Shown piece by piece: positions 18,204 through 25,785 of a stretch of 64,000 nucleotides of DNA. The translations under genes were made by a program, and so were the position numbers. Below the pieces are notes generated by a model. It saw nothing but the letters and a program-made list of their open reading frames with translations. It had not been told where the DNA came from and ran no database searches. The stretch covers positions 1-64,000 of the forward strand of contig NZ_CP093845.1 of assembly GCF_024732245.1 (NCBI RefSeq), written 5' to 3'. Source of the stretch: Dietzia sp. B32. GTDB lineage: Bacteria; Actinomycetota; Actinomycetes; Mycobacteriales; Mycobacteriaceae. Position 1 is the stretch's first letter; every line of letters begins with the position of its first letter.

Positions 18204-18389
18204 CTACTCGGCGTCCGCCGTCACCTGCGGCTCCGGACCGATCCCCAGCATGTCGAGGAGCATCCGGCACTCGTCCGCGTCGGCCGAGTACGAGGCCACG
18301 ACCTTGCGGGCCATGTCGGCGGTCTCGTCGGCGACCGGCTCGAGATCGTCGAGCTCGGGTTCCTTGCTGGCGGCGGCGGCGGATGCCAT
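18204..18389 (-). CDS. Small conserved acidic protein next to otsA
   Basis: 61 residues, acidic, with no membrane segment. The C-terminal half, [19 protein letters not shown], looks like a structured helix pair with a single cysteine. A strong AGGAGG lies before the ATG, and the gene is just upstream of otsA on the same strand, so co-transcription is likely. M. tuberculosis has a small uncharacterised gene (Rv3489) at the same place. Function unknown. Confidence 0.7.
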   Translation of the reverse strand: MASAAAASKEPELDDLEPVADETADMARKVVASYSADADECRMLLDMLGIGPEPQVTADAE

Positions 18390-18461
18390 CGATGTCCTCC
18401 TGTGGTCGGTGAGAGACGTACCTGCCCTGTCCGGGCGATGTCGTCCGCTGCCGATCCTACG

Positions 18462-19844
18462 TCACCCGTCGGCGGCTGCCGATCGGCGCAGATTGCGGGT
18501 GACCCACTCGCCGAACACGATGCCGGCGGCCAGTGCCACCGCGATCGCCAACGCCTGGAACAACAGTCCCAGACCGATGCCCGTCTGGTCGCTCGTCAAC
18601 GCCGACAGGCCCCGGTACACCGACAGGCCCGGGAGGAACGGCGTGATGCCGGCGATGGTGACCACCAGCGGCGGAACGGTCGCGATACGGGCGAGGATGC
18701 CGCCGATCAGGCCCATCGTGCACGCCGCGAGCGCCGAGCCGACGACCACGCCCAGGCCGGTGGCCATGACCGCCTGGAAGATGAACATCCCGATCGCCCC
18801 GACGGCTGCGGCGAGCCACGTCGCCCGCACCGTCGCGTAGCTGGCCACGGCGAACCCGGCGGCGCCCACACCGGCGGCCAACACCGCCACGTGGACGGCG
18901 GCGTTGCCGGCGATGGCCGGATCGATCGGGGGAGGGGACATGCCCAGGCGTTCGAACGCCGCGAGCGCGATCGTGATCCCGCCGAGGACCCCGCCGGTCA
19001 TGACCATCGTCTCGACCCCTCGTCCGGCGGAGGTCACGGGGAACCCGGTGATGGCGTCCTCGATGGCGCCGACGAGGGTCAGGCCGGCGAGCAACACGAT
19101 GATCCCCGCCGCGACCAACTGGGACGGTTGGACCTCGATGAAGTTGTTGCTCACGGCCACGTACGCCGACAGGGCCCAGGCGGCGGCGATGAACCCCCCC
19201 ACCACCTGCTGGAAGAAGCTGGGCAGGCGGTGTCGATCCAGAGCGCGGTTGGCGTACATCAGGGCGAACGTCGAGACCATGGAGATGAGGCCGGCCAAGG
19301 GGCTGCCGCCGAGTTGGATGACGACCGCGCACCCGAGCATCGCCCATCCCAGGACCGCGACCCGGAAGGAATGCGGATGCGGGGAGGCCACGATCTTCTC
19401 GACCTCGGCCGTGGCCTGGTCGACGGTGAGCTGACGGCGCACGATGAGGTCGATGAGGCGGGACACGCGGGTCACCCGCGTCATGTCGACCGTGCGGTAG
19501 TTGACCACCCGGATGACCGAGATCGGCGGCCGTCCACGACGCCGGTTGACGCCGATGGTCAACGACGTGAAGGTGACCTCGACGGTCGCGCCGGGGAGAC
19601 CGAACGCCGCCGCCACGGACTCCGCCTGGGCGACGGTGTCCGCGGCACCCTCGCCCGAGGACAGCAGGATCCCGCCGATCTCGAGGGCGAGGTTGAGCAC
19701 GTCGGTGACGGCGCCGTCGTCGTCGAGGTCGACCGGGGCCATGGGGGACAGAGGTGGTTCGACCGCCAGGTCCATGGCCGACTTGCGCAGTCCCAACCAC
19801 GCCAGGGGTCGGGTGAGCGGTGCCGGTGCGTCGCGGGTCTCCAC
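18462..19844 (-). CDS. thrE: Threonine/serine exporter, ThrE family
   Basis: 460 residues. The N-terminal DUF1212-type domain (about 40-270) has LSSGEGAADTVAQAE, and a second ThrE_2-like membrane domain follows; together they give about ten membrane segments, as in Corynebacterium ThrE. It would export threonine or serine, coupled to the proton gradient. The GTG at 19844 is chosen because TACGGT lies seven bases upstream, as in other leaderless genes here; longer in-frame starts would enter tRNA-Thr. Start confidence is moderate, identity high. Confidence 0.88.
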   Translation of the reverse strand: METRDAPAPLTRPLAWLGLRKSAMDLAVEPPLSPMAPVDLDDDGAVTDVLNLALEIGGILLSSGEGAADTVAQAESVAAAFGLPGATVEVTFTSLTIGVNRRRGRPPISVIRVVNYRTVDMTRVTRVSRLIDLIVRRQLTVDQATAEVEKIVASPHPHSFRVAVLGWAMLGCAVVIQLGGSPLAGLISMVSTFALMYANRALDRHRLPSFFQQVVGGFIAAAWALSAYVAVSNNFIEVQPSQLVAAGIIVLLAGLTLVGAIEDAITGFPVTSAGRGVETMVMTGGVLGGITIALAAFERLGMSPPPIDPAIAGNAAVHVAVLAAGVGAAGFAVASYATVRATWLAAAVGAIGMFIFQAVMATGLGVVVGSALAACTMGLIGGILARIATVPPLVVTIAGITPFLPGLSVYRGLSALTSDQTGIGLGLLFQALAIAVALAAGIVFGEWVTRNLRRSAAADG

Positions 19845-19922
19845 GGTGCACACCGTAGTCAAGAGCCCCGACGGTGGCCGGGTTAGGATATGGGCCGGGC
19901 CCGCGACGGTGTGGTGACCCGT

Positions 19923-19995
19923 GCTGGAGTGGCGCAATTGGTAGCGCACCCGACTTGTAATCGGGCGGTTGCGAGTTCAAGTCTCGTCTCCAGCT
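19923..19995 (+). tRNA. tRNA-Thr (anticodon UGU)
   Basis: A complete cloverleaf. Acceptor arms GCTGGAG (19923-19929) and CTCCAGC (19988-19994) pair fully; the D stem is GCGC/GCGC. The anticodon stem CCCGA/TCGGG encloses CTTGTAA with anticodon TGT at 19956-19958. The T arm GCGAG-TTCAAGT-CTCGT follows, with one G-U. The discriminator is T and CCA is not encoded. Confidence 0.97.
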
Positions 19996-20093
19996 CTCGA
20001 GGCGGCCTCGGCATCCGAGCCGGATACTGAGGACAGGCCAAGAGTGTGGCCGCGGAATGCCGACCCGGGCGAGAATTCGCAGATCAGTGAACG

Positions 20094-20129
20094 TTGTTAG
20101 CTTGTGTCTACCGGTGAGTAGAATATTCT
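20094..20129 (+). promoter_or_regulatory. Possible promoter and palindrome before the first NTF2-like gene
   Basis: TTGTTA (20094-20099) and TAGAAT (20119-20124) form a promoter-like pair with a long 19-base spacer. The -10 overlaps AGAATATTCT (20120-20129), a perfect 10-base palindrome that could bind a regulator. It lies about 30 bases before the ATG at 20159. Confidence 0.4.
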
Positions 20130-20158
20130 CGACACCCGCCGCCAGGGAGACCGCCGAG

Positions 20159-20533
20159 ATGACACAGTCCGCTACAGATATCGCCACCGCGTGGATGGCC
20201 GCCCTCGCCGCCGGTGACGCCGAGGGGGCCATCGCGCTGTCGTCCCCGTCGATCGTCTACACGACGGGCCAGGTCAGGCGCTACGTCGGTCACGACGGGG
20301 TCCGCGACATCGTGTCCGATCTCGCCAGACTGGCAGGCTTCCTCACCATCGCGGCGGAGGGGGAGATCCTGGAATCCGAGGGGGTCGTCGCGCTGCGCCG
20401 GATCGAGCGGTACACGCTGCCCAGCGGGGGGATCGAGATCCGGGGATGTTCGTTCGTGGAAGTGGAGGACGGGGTGGTCACGCGATGGGCGGATTACAAG
20501 AGCATGGAAACGATCGATGACGTCATCGGATGA
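20159..20533 (+). CDS. NTF2-like / SnoaL-like protein, copy 1
   Basis: 124 residues, cone-fold NTF2-like. The helix ATAWMAALAAGDAEGAIALS is followed by the strands EGEILESEGVVALRRIERYTL and EDGVVTRWADYKSM. The ATG at 20159 has AGGGAGA upstream; a longer frame from 20057 would enter the probable promoter. Members include limonene-epoxide hydrolases and ketosteroid isomerases, but the catalytic Asp-Arg-Asp of epoxide hydrolases is not clearly present, so no reaction is assigned. It overlaps a paralogue downstream by 17 bases. Confidence 0.75.
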   Translation: MTQSATDIATAWMAALAAGDAEGAIALSSPSIVYTTGQVRRYVGHDGVRDIVSDLARLAGFLTIAAEGEILESEGVVALRRIERYTLPSGGIEIRGCSFVEVEDGVVTRWADYKSMETIDDVIG

Positions 20534-20942
20534 CGGGGCCGGGAGTGGCGCGGGTGGCCGTCGTCCGCGTGACGGGGACCCCGGCCGGGTGGCGAGGGCG
20601 TTGGTCGAGGCGGCGTTCTCCGGCGACTTCGAAGCGGCCAGGTCGTACTGCGCTCCGGATGTCACCCTGACGCTGGAGGGCGTCCAGACCGTCAGGGGTC
20701 ACGAGGGGCTCCGGCAGTTGATGGAGTTCAACGCCGAGGTGGCCGCCGACGTCGTCCTCGAGATCCACCATGTCCTGGGTTCCGGGGACACCGCGGCGAT
20801 CAACCGCACCACCCACCTCGCCATCGGGGGGACGCGACTACGCGTCGAGGTCGGGTCGTTCTTCACCCTCCGCGACGGGCTCGTCGCGGACTGGACCGAC
20901 TATCAGGACATGCAGAACGTCTGGAGAGCGCTCGGCCACTGA
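20517..20942 (+). CDS. NTF2-like / SnoaL-like protein, copy 2
   Basis: 141 residues from the ATG at 20517, which lies inside the end of copy 1. A GTG at 20589 (VARALVEAAFSGDFEAARSY) is an alternative that would remove a low-complexity Gly/Arg N-terminus. The C-terminal GLVADWTDYQDM aligns with GVVTRWADYKSM of copy 1, so the two are probably a tandem duplication. The cone fold suggests a small hydrophobic ligand. Function is unassigned. Confidence 0.7.
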   Translation: MTSSDDGAGSGAGGRRPRDGDPGRVARALVEAAFSGDFEAARSYCAPDVTLTLEGVQTVRGHEGLRQLMEFNAEVAADVVLEIHHVLGSGDTAAINRTTHLAIGGTRLRVEVGSFFTLRDGLVADWTDYQDMQNVWRALGH

Positions 20943-20975
20943 GTCGAGGGTCAGGGGTGGGGCCGGGATCCCGGG

Positions 20976-21404
20976 TCAGTCCTCCGGGACGAACTGCCCG
21001 TAACCGAGATCCCGCAGTGCCCGCCGGAGGGTCGCGGCCGCCGCATCGGACTCCTCGGCCGGCGCGTCGGGGTTCGCGAGCGACAGGTCGAAGCCGGACA
21101 TGTCGTCGGCGGGGAAGATGTGGATATGGGTGTGCGGCACCTCGAATCCGGCGATGAGGTAGCCCGCGCGGGCGGCACCGAATCCCTCGACGACGGCCTT
21201 GCCGACGGCCTGTGCGACCTCGTTGAGCCGGGTCAACAGCGCGGGTTCGAGATCGGTCCACCGATCGACCTCGGCGCGTGGGACGACCAGGGTGTGGCCG
21301 GGCGCGACCGGCGCGATGGTGAGGAACGCGACCACCTCGGGGTCCTCCCACACGAACCGACCCGGCAGTTCACCGGCGATGATCTTGCTGAAAACCGTCG
21401 ACAT
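20976..21404 (-). CDS. HIT-family (histidine triad) nucleotide hydrolase
   Basis: 142 residues with the histidine triad HTHIHIF near 95-101 and the N-terminal FSKIIAGELPGRFVWED typical of HinT-like proteins. These hydrolyse nucleoside phosphoramidates or related adenylates. The ATG at 21404 is preferred over upstream in-frame codons: TAAGCT lies seven bases before it, giving a leaderless start, and homologues begin here. It is divergent from the TetR-family gene. Confidence 0.93.
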   Translation of the reverse strand: MSTVFSKIIAGELPGRFVWEDPEVVAFLTIAPVAPGHTLVVPRAEVDRWTDLEPALLTRLNEVAQAVGKAVVEGFGAARAGYLIAGFEVPHTHIHIFPADDMSGFDLSLANPDAPAEESDAAAATLRRALRDLGYGQFVPED

Positions 21405-21528
21405 GGTCCACAGCTTACGTATGGGGGCGATGGTCTCAGGTGGAAGACTGGCAAGAAGTGGTCTAATGAACGTATCTGTCACCCGGCGGGTGGCCCCGCC
21501 CTCTCTACATACGCGAAGGAGCATCGAC

Positions 21529-22233
21529 ATGGTCGAAGCAGTTATTGCGACAGCAGAGGGCACGGTGAAGAAGAAGGCTTACCACCACGGCGATCTCCGC
21601 AACGCGATCATCCAGGAGGCGACCGCGCGCGCGAGGGTCTCGGGTGAGAAGGCGATCGTCCTCCGTGAGATCGCCCCGCACATCGGCGTCTCCGCGACCG
21701 CGGCGTATCGACATTTCGCCAATCGTCAGCAGCTCGTCGAGGAGGTCGCGGCCCGCGGGTTCGTCGAATTGGTCGGTCGAGTGGCGGCCGCGGCAGTCGG
21801 CGGTGCGGTGTCCGATCCGGTCCTCGCCGCCTACCGCGAGCTGCGCGAGGCGGCTCTCGCGATCGTGGGTTTCGCCATCGACGAGCCTGCGTGGGCGCGG
21901 ACGATGATGGAGAACCTGGGCCCGTCAGAGACCGTCGCCGCGCACGCCGATGCCATCAATGTGGAGTTGCAGGCGATCGTGGAGCGCGGGATCGAGGCGG
22001 GAGCGTTCCGGCCCGGGACGGTCATGAACGACGAGCTTCCGCTGTGGGCTGCTATCGACGGTCTGAGCGCGCAGGCGATGTTCGGGATCCGCCCGATGCG
22101 CACCCCGGAGGCCCTCGACTCGGCCGCCCGGACCATCGATCTGTGTCTGACGGACCTGCTCACGGATTCGGGCCTGCGGGTCCGCGACGCGGCGTTCCCG
22201 GCCGTCTCCGTCTCCGCCGACGCAGGGGTCTAG
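21529..22233 (+). CDS. TetR-family transcriptional regulator (WHG-domain type)
   Basis: 234 residues. The N-terminus [19 protein letters not shown] and the helix-turn-helix [22 protein letters not shown] (about 55-77) are typical of the TetR subgroup with a WHG C-terminal ligand domain. The ATG at 21529 has AAGGAGC upstream. The target is unknown; the divergent HIT gene or its own promoter are candidates, with TCTAAT at 21462-21467 a possible -10. Confidence 0.92.
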   Translation: MVEAVIATAEGTVKKKAYHHGDLRNAIIQEATARARVSGEKAIVLREIAPHIGVSATAAYRHFANRQQLVEEVAARGFVELVGRVAAAAVGGAVSDPVLAAYRELREAALAIVGFAIDEPAWARTMMENLGPSETVAAHADAINVELQAIVERGIEAGAFRPGTVMNDELPLWAAIDGLSAQAMFGIRPMRTPEALDSAARTIDLCLTDLLTDSGLRVRDAAFPAVSVSADAGV

Positions 22234-22291
22234 ACCCCTTACCCTCCGGGCCAGGTCAACCCGAACCGGCGGCCGGACTACTGTGGTCACC

Positions 22292-23548
22292 GTGCGCATT
22301 CTCGTGATCGGTTCCGGTGCCCGTGAGCACGCCCTCCTCGTCGCCCTCGCCGCGGATCCCGCGGTGACGGAGCTGCACGCAGCGCCGGGAAACCCCGGCA
22401 TGGTGCAGGCGCAGTGCCACGAGGTCGCGGTCACCGATCCGGCCGACGTGACGGCCCTGGCCCGCAGGGTCGACGCCGGATTGGTCATCATCGGCCCCGA
22501 GGTCCCGTTGGTTGCCGGAGTGGCCGACGCCCTGCGCGATGCGGGTATCCCGGTGTTCGGGCCGTCCGCCGAGGCCGCCCGCATCGAAGGGTCCAAGGCG
22601 TTCGCCAAGGACGTCATGGCCGCCGCGGGAGTCAGGACGGCGCGAGCCGAGATCGTGGACTCGCCCGCAGACCTCGATGACGCCCTCGACCGGTTCGGTC
22701 CGACCTGGGTGGTCAAGGATGACGGACTGGCCGCGGGCAAGGGCGTCGTGGTGACGCCCGATCGCACCGCCGCCCGCGCGCATGCCCTGGCCTGTCTCGA
22801 CGACGGTCATCCGGTGTTGTTGGAGTCGTTCCTCGACGGCCCGGAGGTCTCCCTGTTCTGCCTCGTCGACGGCGAGACCGTCGTGCCGTTGCTGCCCGCC
22901 CAAGACCACAAGCGGGTCGGCGACGGAGATCGCGGCCCCAACACCGGCGGCATGGGTGCCTACACCCCGCTGCCGTGGCTGCCCGAGGGGATGGTCGACA
23001 GGATCGTCTCCGAGGTGTGTGAACCGGTGGCCCGCGAGATGGTCGCCCGCGGATGTGGCTTCTCCGGCCTGCTGTACGCCGGGTTGGCGATCACCTCCTC
23101 AGGTCCCGAGGTCGTGGAGTTCAACTGCCGCTTCGGTGATCCCGAGACGCAAGCCGTGCTGGCCCTGCTCGAGTCGCCCCTGGGGGAGACCCTGCACGCC
23201 GTGGCCACCGGCCGACTCGCCGAACTCCCGCCGCTGGTGTGGCGCGACGGGGCCGCAGTGACCGTGGTCCTCGCTGCCGAGCACTACCCGGCGACGCCGC
23301 GGCGAGGAGACCTCATCGAGGGCGCCGAGCAGCCGGGGGTGCTCCACGCAGGCACCGCCCGCGATACCGAGGGGCGGCTCGTCTCCGCCGGCGGCCGCGT
23401 CCTGTCGGTCGTCGGCACGGGAGAGGACCTGGCCGCGGCCCGAGCCGAGGCGTACCGGATCCTCGACGGCATCGAACTCGGTGGCGGGCACTTCCGCCGC
23501 GACATCGGTCAGGCCGCGGAGGAGGGGCGCATCAGCATCCCCGGCTGA
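22292..23548 (+). CDS. purD: Phosphoribosylamine-glycine ligase (GARS), PurD
   Basis: 418 residues. Starts [16 protein letters not shown], the standard PurD N-terminus; the ATP-grasp domain includes [11 protein letters not shown] and the loop [19 protein letters not shown], and [12 protein letters not shown] carries metal ligands. It converts phosphoribosylamine and glycine to GAR in purine synthesis. The GTG at 22292 has TACTGT seven bases upstream, supporting a leaderless start over the GTG three codons earlier. Confidence 0.97.
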   Translation: MRILVIGSGAREHALLVALAADPAVTELHAAPGNPGMVQAQCHEVAVTDPADVTALARRVDAGLVIIGPEVPLVAGVADALRDAGIPVFGPSAEAARIEGSKAFAKDVMAAAGVRTARAEIVDSPADLDDALDRFGPTWVVKDDGLAAGKGVVVTPDRTAARAHALACLDDGHPVLLESFLDGPEVSLFCLVDGETVVPLLPAQDHKRVGDGDRGPNTGGMGAYTPLPWLPEGMVDRIVSEVCEPVAREMVARGCGFSGLLYAGLAITSSGPEVVEFNCRFGDPETQAVLALLESPLGETLHAVATGRLAELPPLVWRDGAAVTVVLAAEHYPATPRRGDLIEGAEQPGVLHAGTARDTEGRLVSAGGRVLSVVGTGEDLAAARAEAYRILDGIELGGGHFRRDIGQAAEEGRISIPG

Positions 23549-23820
23549 CATCCTCGGTCGACGCACCGGGGATCGTGTCGGATGCGCGGACCGGCCGGAC
23601 CGGTGCCCCTCACGTCCCGCCCACGCGTACACACCCGCAGCGCGACCGGCGCCACCTACGCTGGCCCGTCGGCTTACGCTGCGGAGATGGACCACGCCGC
23701 GCGCACAAGTGGGCGGGAAGCGGGCAGAGAGGCAGCGTAGGTCAGCGAGGCAGCGCATCCGGGGCCGGTCAGGCTGCGCAGCTGCCCGCTGCCGCCGGGA
23801 GTCCCGGGCGGGCCGCGCGA
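23549..23820. other. Non-coding convergent region with inverted repeats
   Basis: 272 bases between the convergent purD and idi genes, with no convincing gene. It has dispersed complementary segments: ACCTACGCTG (23654-23663) with CAGCGTAGGT (23733-23742), and AGCGGGCAG (23719-23727) with CTGCCCGCT (23782-23790). These could fold into a multi-stem RNA or act as a terminator region. Confidence 0.45.
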
Positions 23821-24420
23821 TCAGCGGGAGTAGAGCTCCATCCGGGGCACCTGCGCGACCAGCCACGGGCTGAAGGCGAACGGGGTGGCGTCGACCGAGG
23901 TCCGAACATCGGCCGGACGGGCCCAGTGATGGGCGCAGACCTCGTCGGCCCGCGGGTTCACATCCGCGCGGATGCGGGCGGTGAACACCGGGCAGATCTC
24001 GTTCTCCACGATCCCGGAGTCGTCGACGGCGCGGTAGCGGAAGTCCGGGACCGCGGGTTCGATCGAATCCACCCGGGTGCCGAGCTCCTGCTCGGCCCGC
24101 CTCACGATCGCCTCGATCGGATCCTCACCCGGTCCGGGGTGACCGCAGAAGGAGTTGGTCCAGATCCCGGGCCAGGTCCGCTTGTCCAGAGCCCGCCGGG
24201 TGAGGAGCACTCGGCCCTCGTCGTCGACCACATGGCACGAGAACGCCAGATGGAGCGGGGTGTCGGTGGTGTGGACGGTGGCCTTGTCCGCGGTGCCGAT
24301 GGGGGTGCCGTCGTCGTCGAGGAGGACCACGAGCTCGGCCGACCCGGTGGTGGGTGACCCGGTGGTGGGTGACCCGGTGGTGGGGGACTCGGTGCTGGGG
24401 GAGCCGGAAAGGGAGGACAT
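23821..24420 (-). CDS. idi: Isopentenyl-diphosphate delta-isomerase, type I
   Basis: 199 residues, Nudix fold. The active-site Cys lies in TNSFCGHPGPGE (C92), the Nudix-like helix is IVRRAEQELG, and the acidic pair E139/E141 is in VENEICPVF. It interconverts isopentenyl and dimethylallyl diphosphate, feeding carotenoid, menaquinone and decaprenyl synthesis. The ATG at 24420 has TAGGCT seven bases upstream, so it is preferred over an ATG six codons earlier. The N-terminus is unusual: a 15-base repeat encodes copies of TTGSP. Confidence 0.94.
   Translation of the reverse strand: MSSLSGSPSTESPTTGSPTTGSPTTGSAELVVLLDDDGTPIGTADKATVHTTDTPLHLAFSCHVVDDEGRVLLTRRALDKRTWPGIWTNSFCGHPGPGEDPIEAIVRRAEQELGTRVDSIEPAVPDFRYRAVDDSGIVENEICPVFTARIRADVNPRADEVCAHHWARPADVRTSVDATPFAFSPWLVAQVPRMELYSR
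24341..24400 (-). repeat. Four 15-base tandem repeats in the idi N-terminus
   Basis: Units GACCCGGTGGTGGGT begin at 24341, 24356 and 24371, with a degenerate fourth at 24386. The 15-base period keeps frame and encodes the Ser-Pro-Thr-Thr-Gly repeat of the Idi extension. Confidence 0.9.
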
Positions 24421-24481
24421 GGCGCCCAGCCTAGGCATTTCCGGCCGGCGGTGGCTGCCGCGCGGAACCCCCGGCGCGGGC

Positions 24482-25621
24482 TCAGCCGGCGAGGCTCCGA
24501 GCGATCACCAGTCGCTGGATCTGGTTGGTGCCCTCGAAGATCTGGGTGATCTTGGCCTCGCGCATGTACCGCTCGACCGGGAACTCGCGCGTGTAGCCCA
24601 CGCCGCCGAGGACCTGCACCGCGTCGGTCGTCACCTTCATGGCGGCGTCGGTGGCGGTGAGCTTGGCGATCGAGGCCTCGCGCGAATACGGGCGGCCGGC
24701 GTCCTTTCGGCGCGCCGCGTCGAGGTAGGAGGCGCGGGCCGAGGCGACCGCGGCGGCCATGTCGGCGAGGAGAAAGCCGAGCCCTTGGTGCCCGATGATC
24801 GTCTTGCCGAACGCCTCGCGCTCGTTCGCGTAGGCGACCGCGTCGTCGAGCGCGCGCTGCGCGATGCCGGTGGCGACCGCGGCGATCCCGAGGCGGCCCG
24901 AGTCCAGGGCGGAGAACGCGATCCGCAGGCCGTCGCCCTCCGCGCCGAGCAGGCGGCCCGCGTCGACCCGGGCGCCCTCGTACGAGGCGGTGGTGGTGGG
25001 GACACCGTTGAGGCCCATCTTGTCCTCGGGCTTCCCGAAGTGCAGGCCCTCGGTCTCGCGCGGGATGAGCAGGCACGAGATCCCGCGGGAGCCCTCTCCG
25101 GTGCGGACGAAGGTGTTGTAGACATCGGCGATCCCGCCGTGGGTGATCCACGACTTGGTGCCGTTGACCACGAAAGCGTCGCCCTCTCGTTCCGCCCGGC
25201 ACCGCAGGGCGGCGGCGTCCGACCCGGCCTGGGGCTCGGACAGCGAGTATGCGCCGATCTGCTCGCCGGCGAGCATCCCCGGCAGCCACTCGGCCTTCTG
25301 CTCGTCGGTCCCGGCGGTGGCGAGCGGGAAGCAGGACAGGCCGTGCACGCTGGTCGCCACGGCGACCGCCGCCCAACGGGCCCCGAGCTCCTCCAGGACC
25401 TGGAGGTACACCTCGTACGGCTGGTCGCCGCCGCCGAACTCCTCGGGGTAGGGCAGCCCAAGCAGTCCGACCTCGCCGAGCTGGGCGAACAGGCCCTCCG
25501 GGTAGGTGTGGTTGCGCTCGTGCTCGGCGGCGATCGGTTCGAGGAGCTTGTCCGCGACGGAGCGCGTCATCTCGAGGAGTTCGTATGCCTCGTCGCTGGG
25601 GAGCAGGCGGTCCACGGCCAT
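24482..25621 (-). CDS. Acyl-CoA dehydrogenase (short/medium-chain, FadE25-like)
   Basis: 379 residues, the full acyl-CoA dehydrogenase architecture, with YSLSEPQAGSDAAALRC, KSWITHGG and GYTREFPVERYMRE. The catalytic Glu is E363 in IFEGTNQIQRL. It oxidises acyl-CoA at C2-C3 and passes electrons to ETF. The ATG at 25621 has GGAGG upstream; the frame extends further but lacks homology there. It is divergent from an acyl-CoA synthetase, with a perfect palindrome at 25644-25661 between them. Confidence 0.94.
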   Translation of the reverse strand: MAVDRLLPSDEAYELLEMTRSVADKLLEPIAAEHERNHTYPEGLFAQLGEVGLLGLPYPEEFGGGDQPYEVYLQVLEELGARWAAVAVATSVHGLSCFPLATAGTDEQKAEWLPGMLAGEQIGAYSLSEPQAGSDAAALRCRAEREGDAFVVNGTKSWITHGGIADVYNTFVRTGEGSRGISCLLIPRETEGLHFGKPEDKMGLNGVPTTTASYEGARVDAGRLLGAEGDGLRIAFSALDSGRLGIAAVATGIAQRALDDAVAYANEREAFGKTIIGHQGLGFLLADMAAAVASARASYLDAARRKDAGRPYSREASIAKLTATDAAMKVTTDAVQVLGGVGYTREFPVERYMREAKITQIFEGTNQIQRLVIARSLAG

Positions 25622-25643
25622 GGGAATCCTCCGGGTGCGAAGA

Positions 25644-25661
25644 GGGGACCACGTGGTCCCC
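25644..25661. promoter_or_regulatory. 18-base perfect palindrome upstream of the acyl-CoA dehydrogenase
   Basis: GGGGACCACGTGGTCCCC reads the same on both strands. It lies 22 bases upstream of the dehydrogenase start, in the divergent promoter region shared with an acyl-CoA synthetase, downstream of a possible leftward -10 (TCTAAT on the minus strand, 25677-25682). It is a candidate operator of a TetR- or LacI-type regulator. Confidence 0.55.
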
Positions 25662-25785
25662 GGGTTCGGTCGTCTCCCATTAGAGTGCACCGTCACCACC
25701 CGGGCGGCCCAGCCCCGATACCGGGGGTGCCCGTTGGTGGGTGCCGCTGGTGCGACGTGGGTCACCTGCACCACAATCTGGCGGT

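Noticed and set aside
19845-19949. Longer N-terminus for ThrE
   Set aside because: It would overlap tRNA-Thr on the opposite strand and lie upstream of the likely promoter.
20160-20942. Limonene-epoxide hydrolase function for the NTF2-like pair
   Set aside because: The characteristic catalytic Asp-Arg-Asp set could not be located, so only the fold is claimed.
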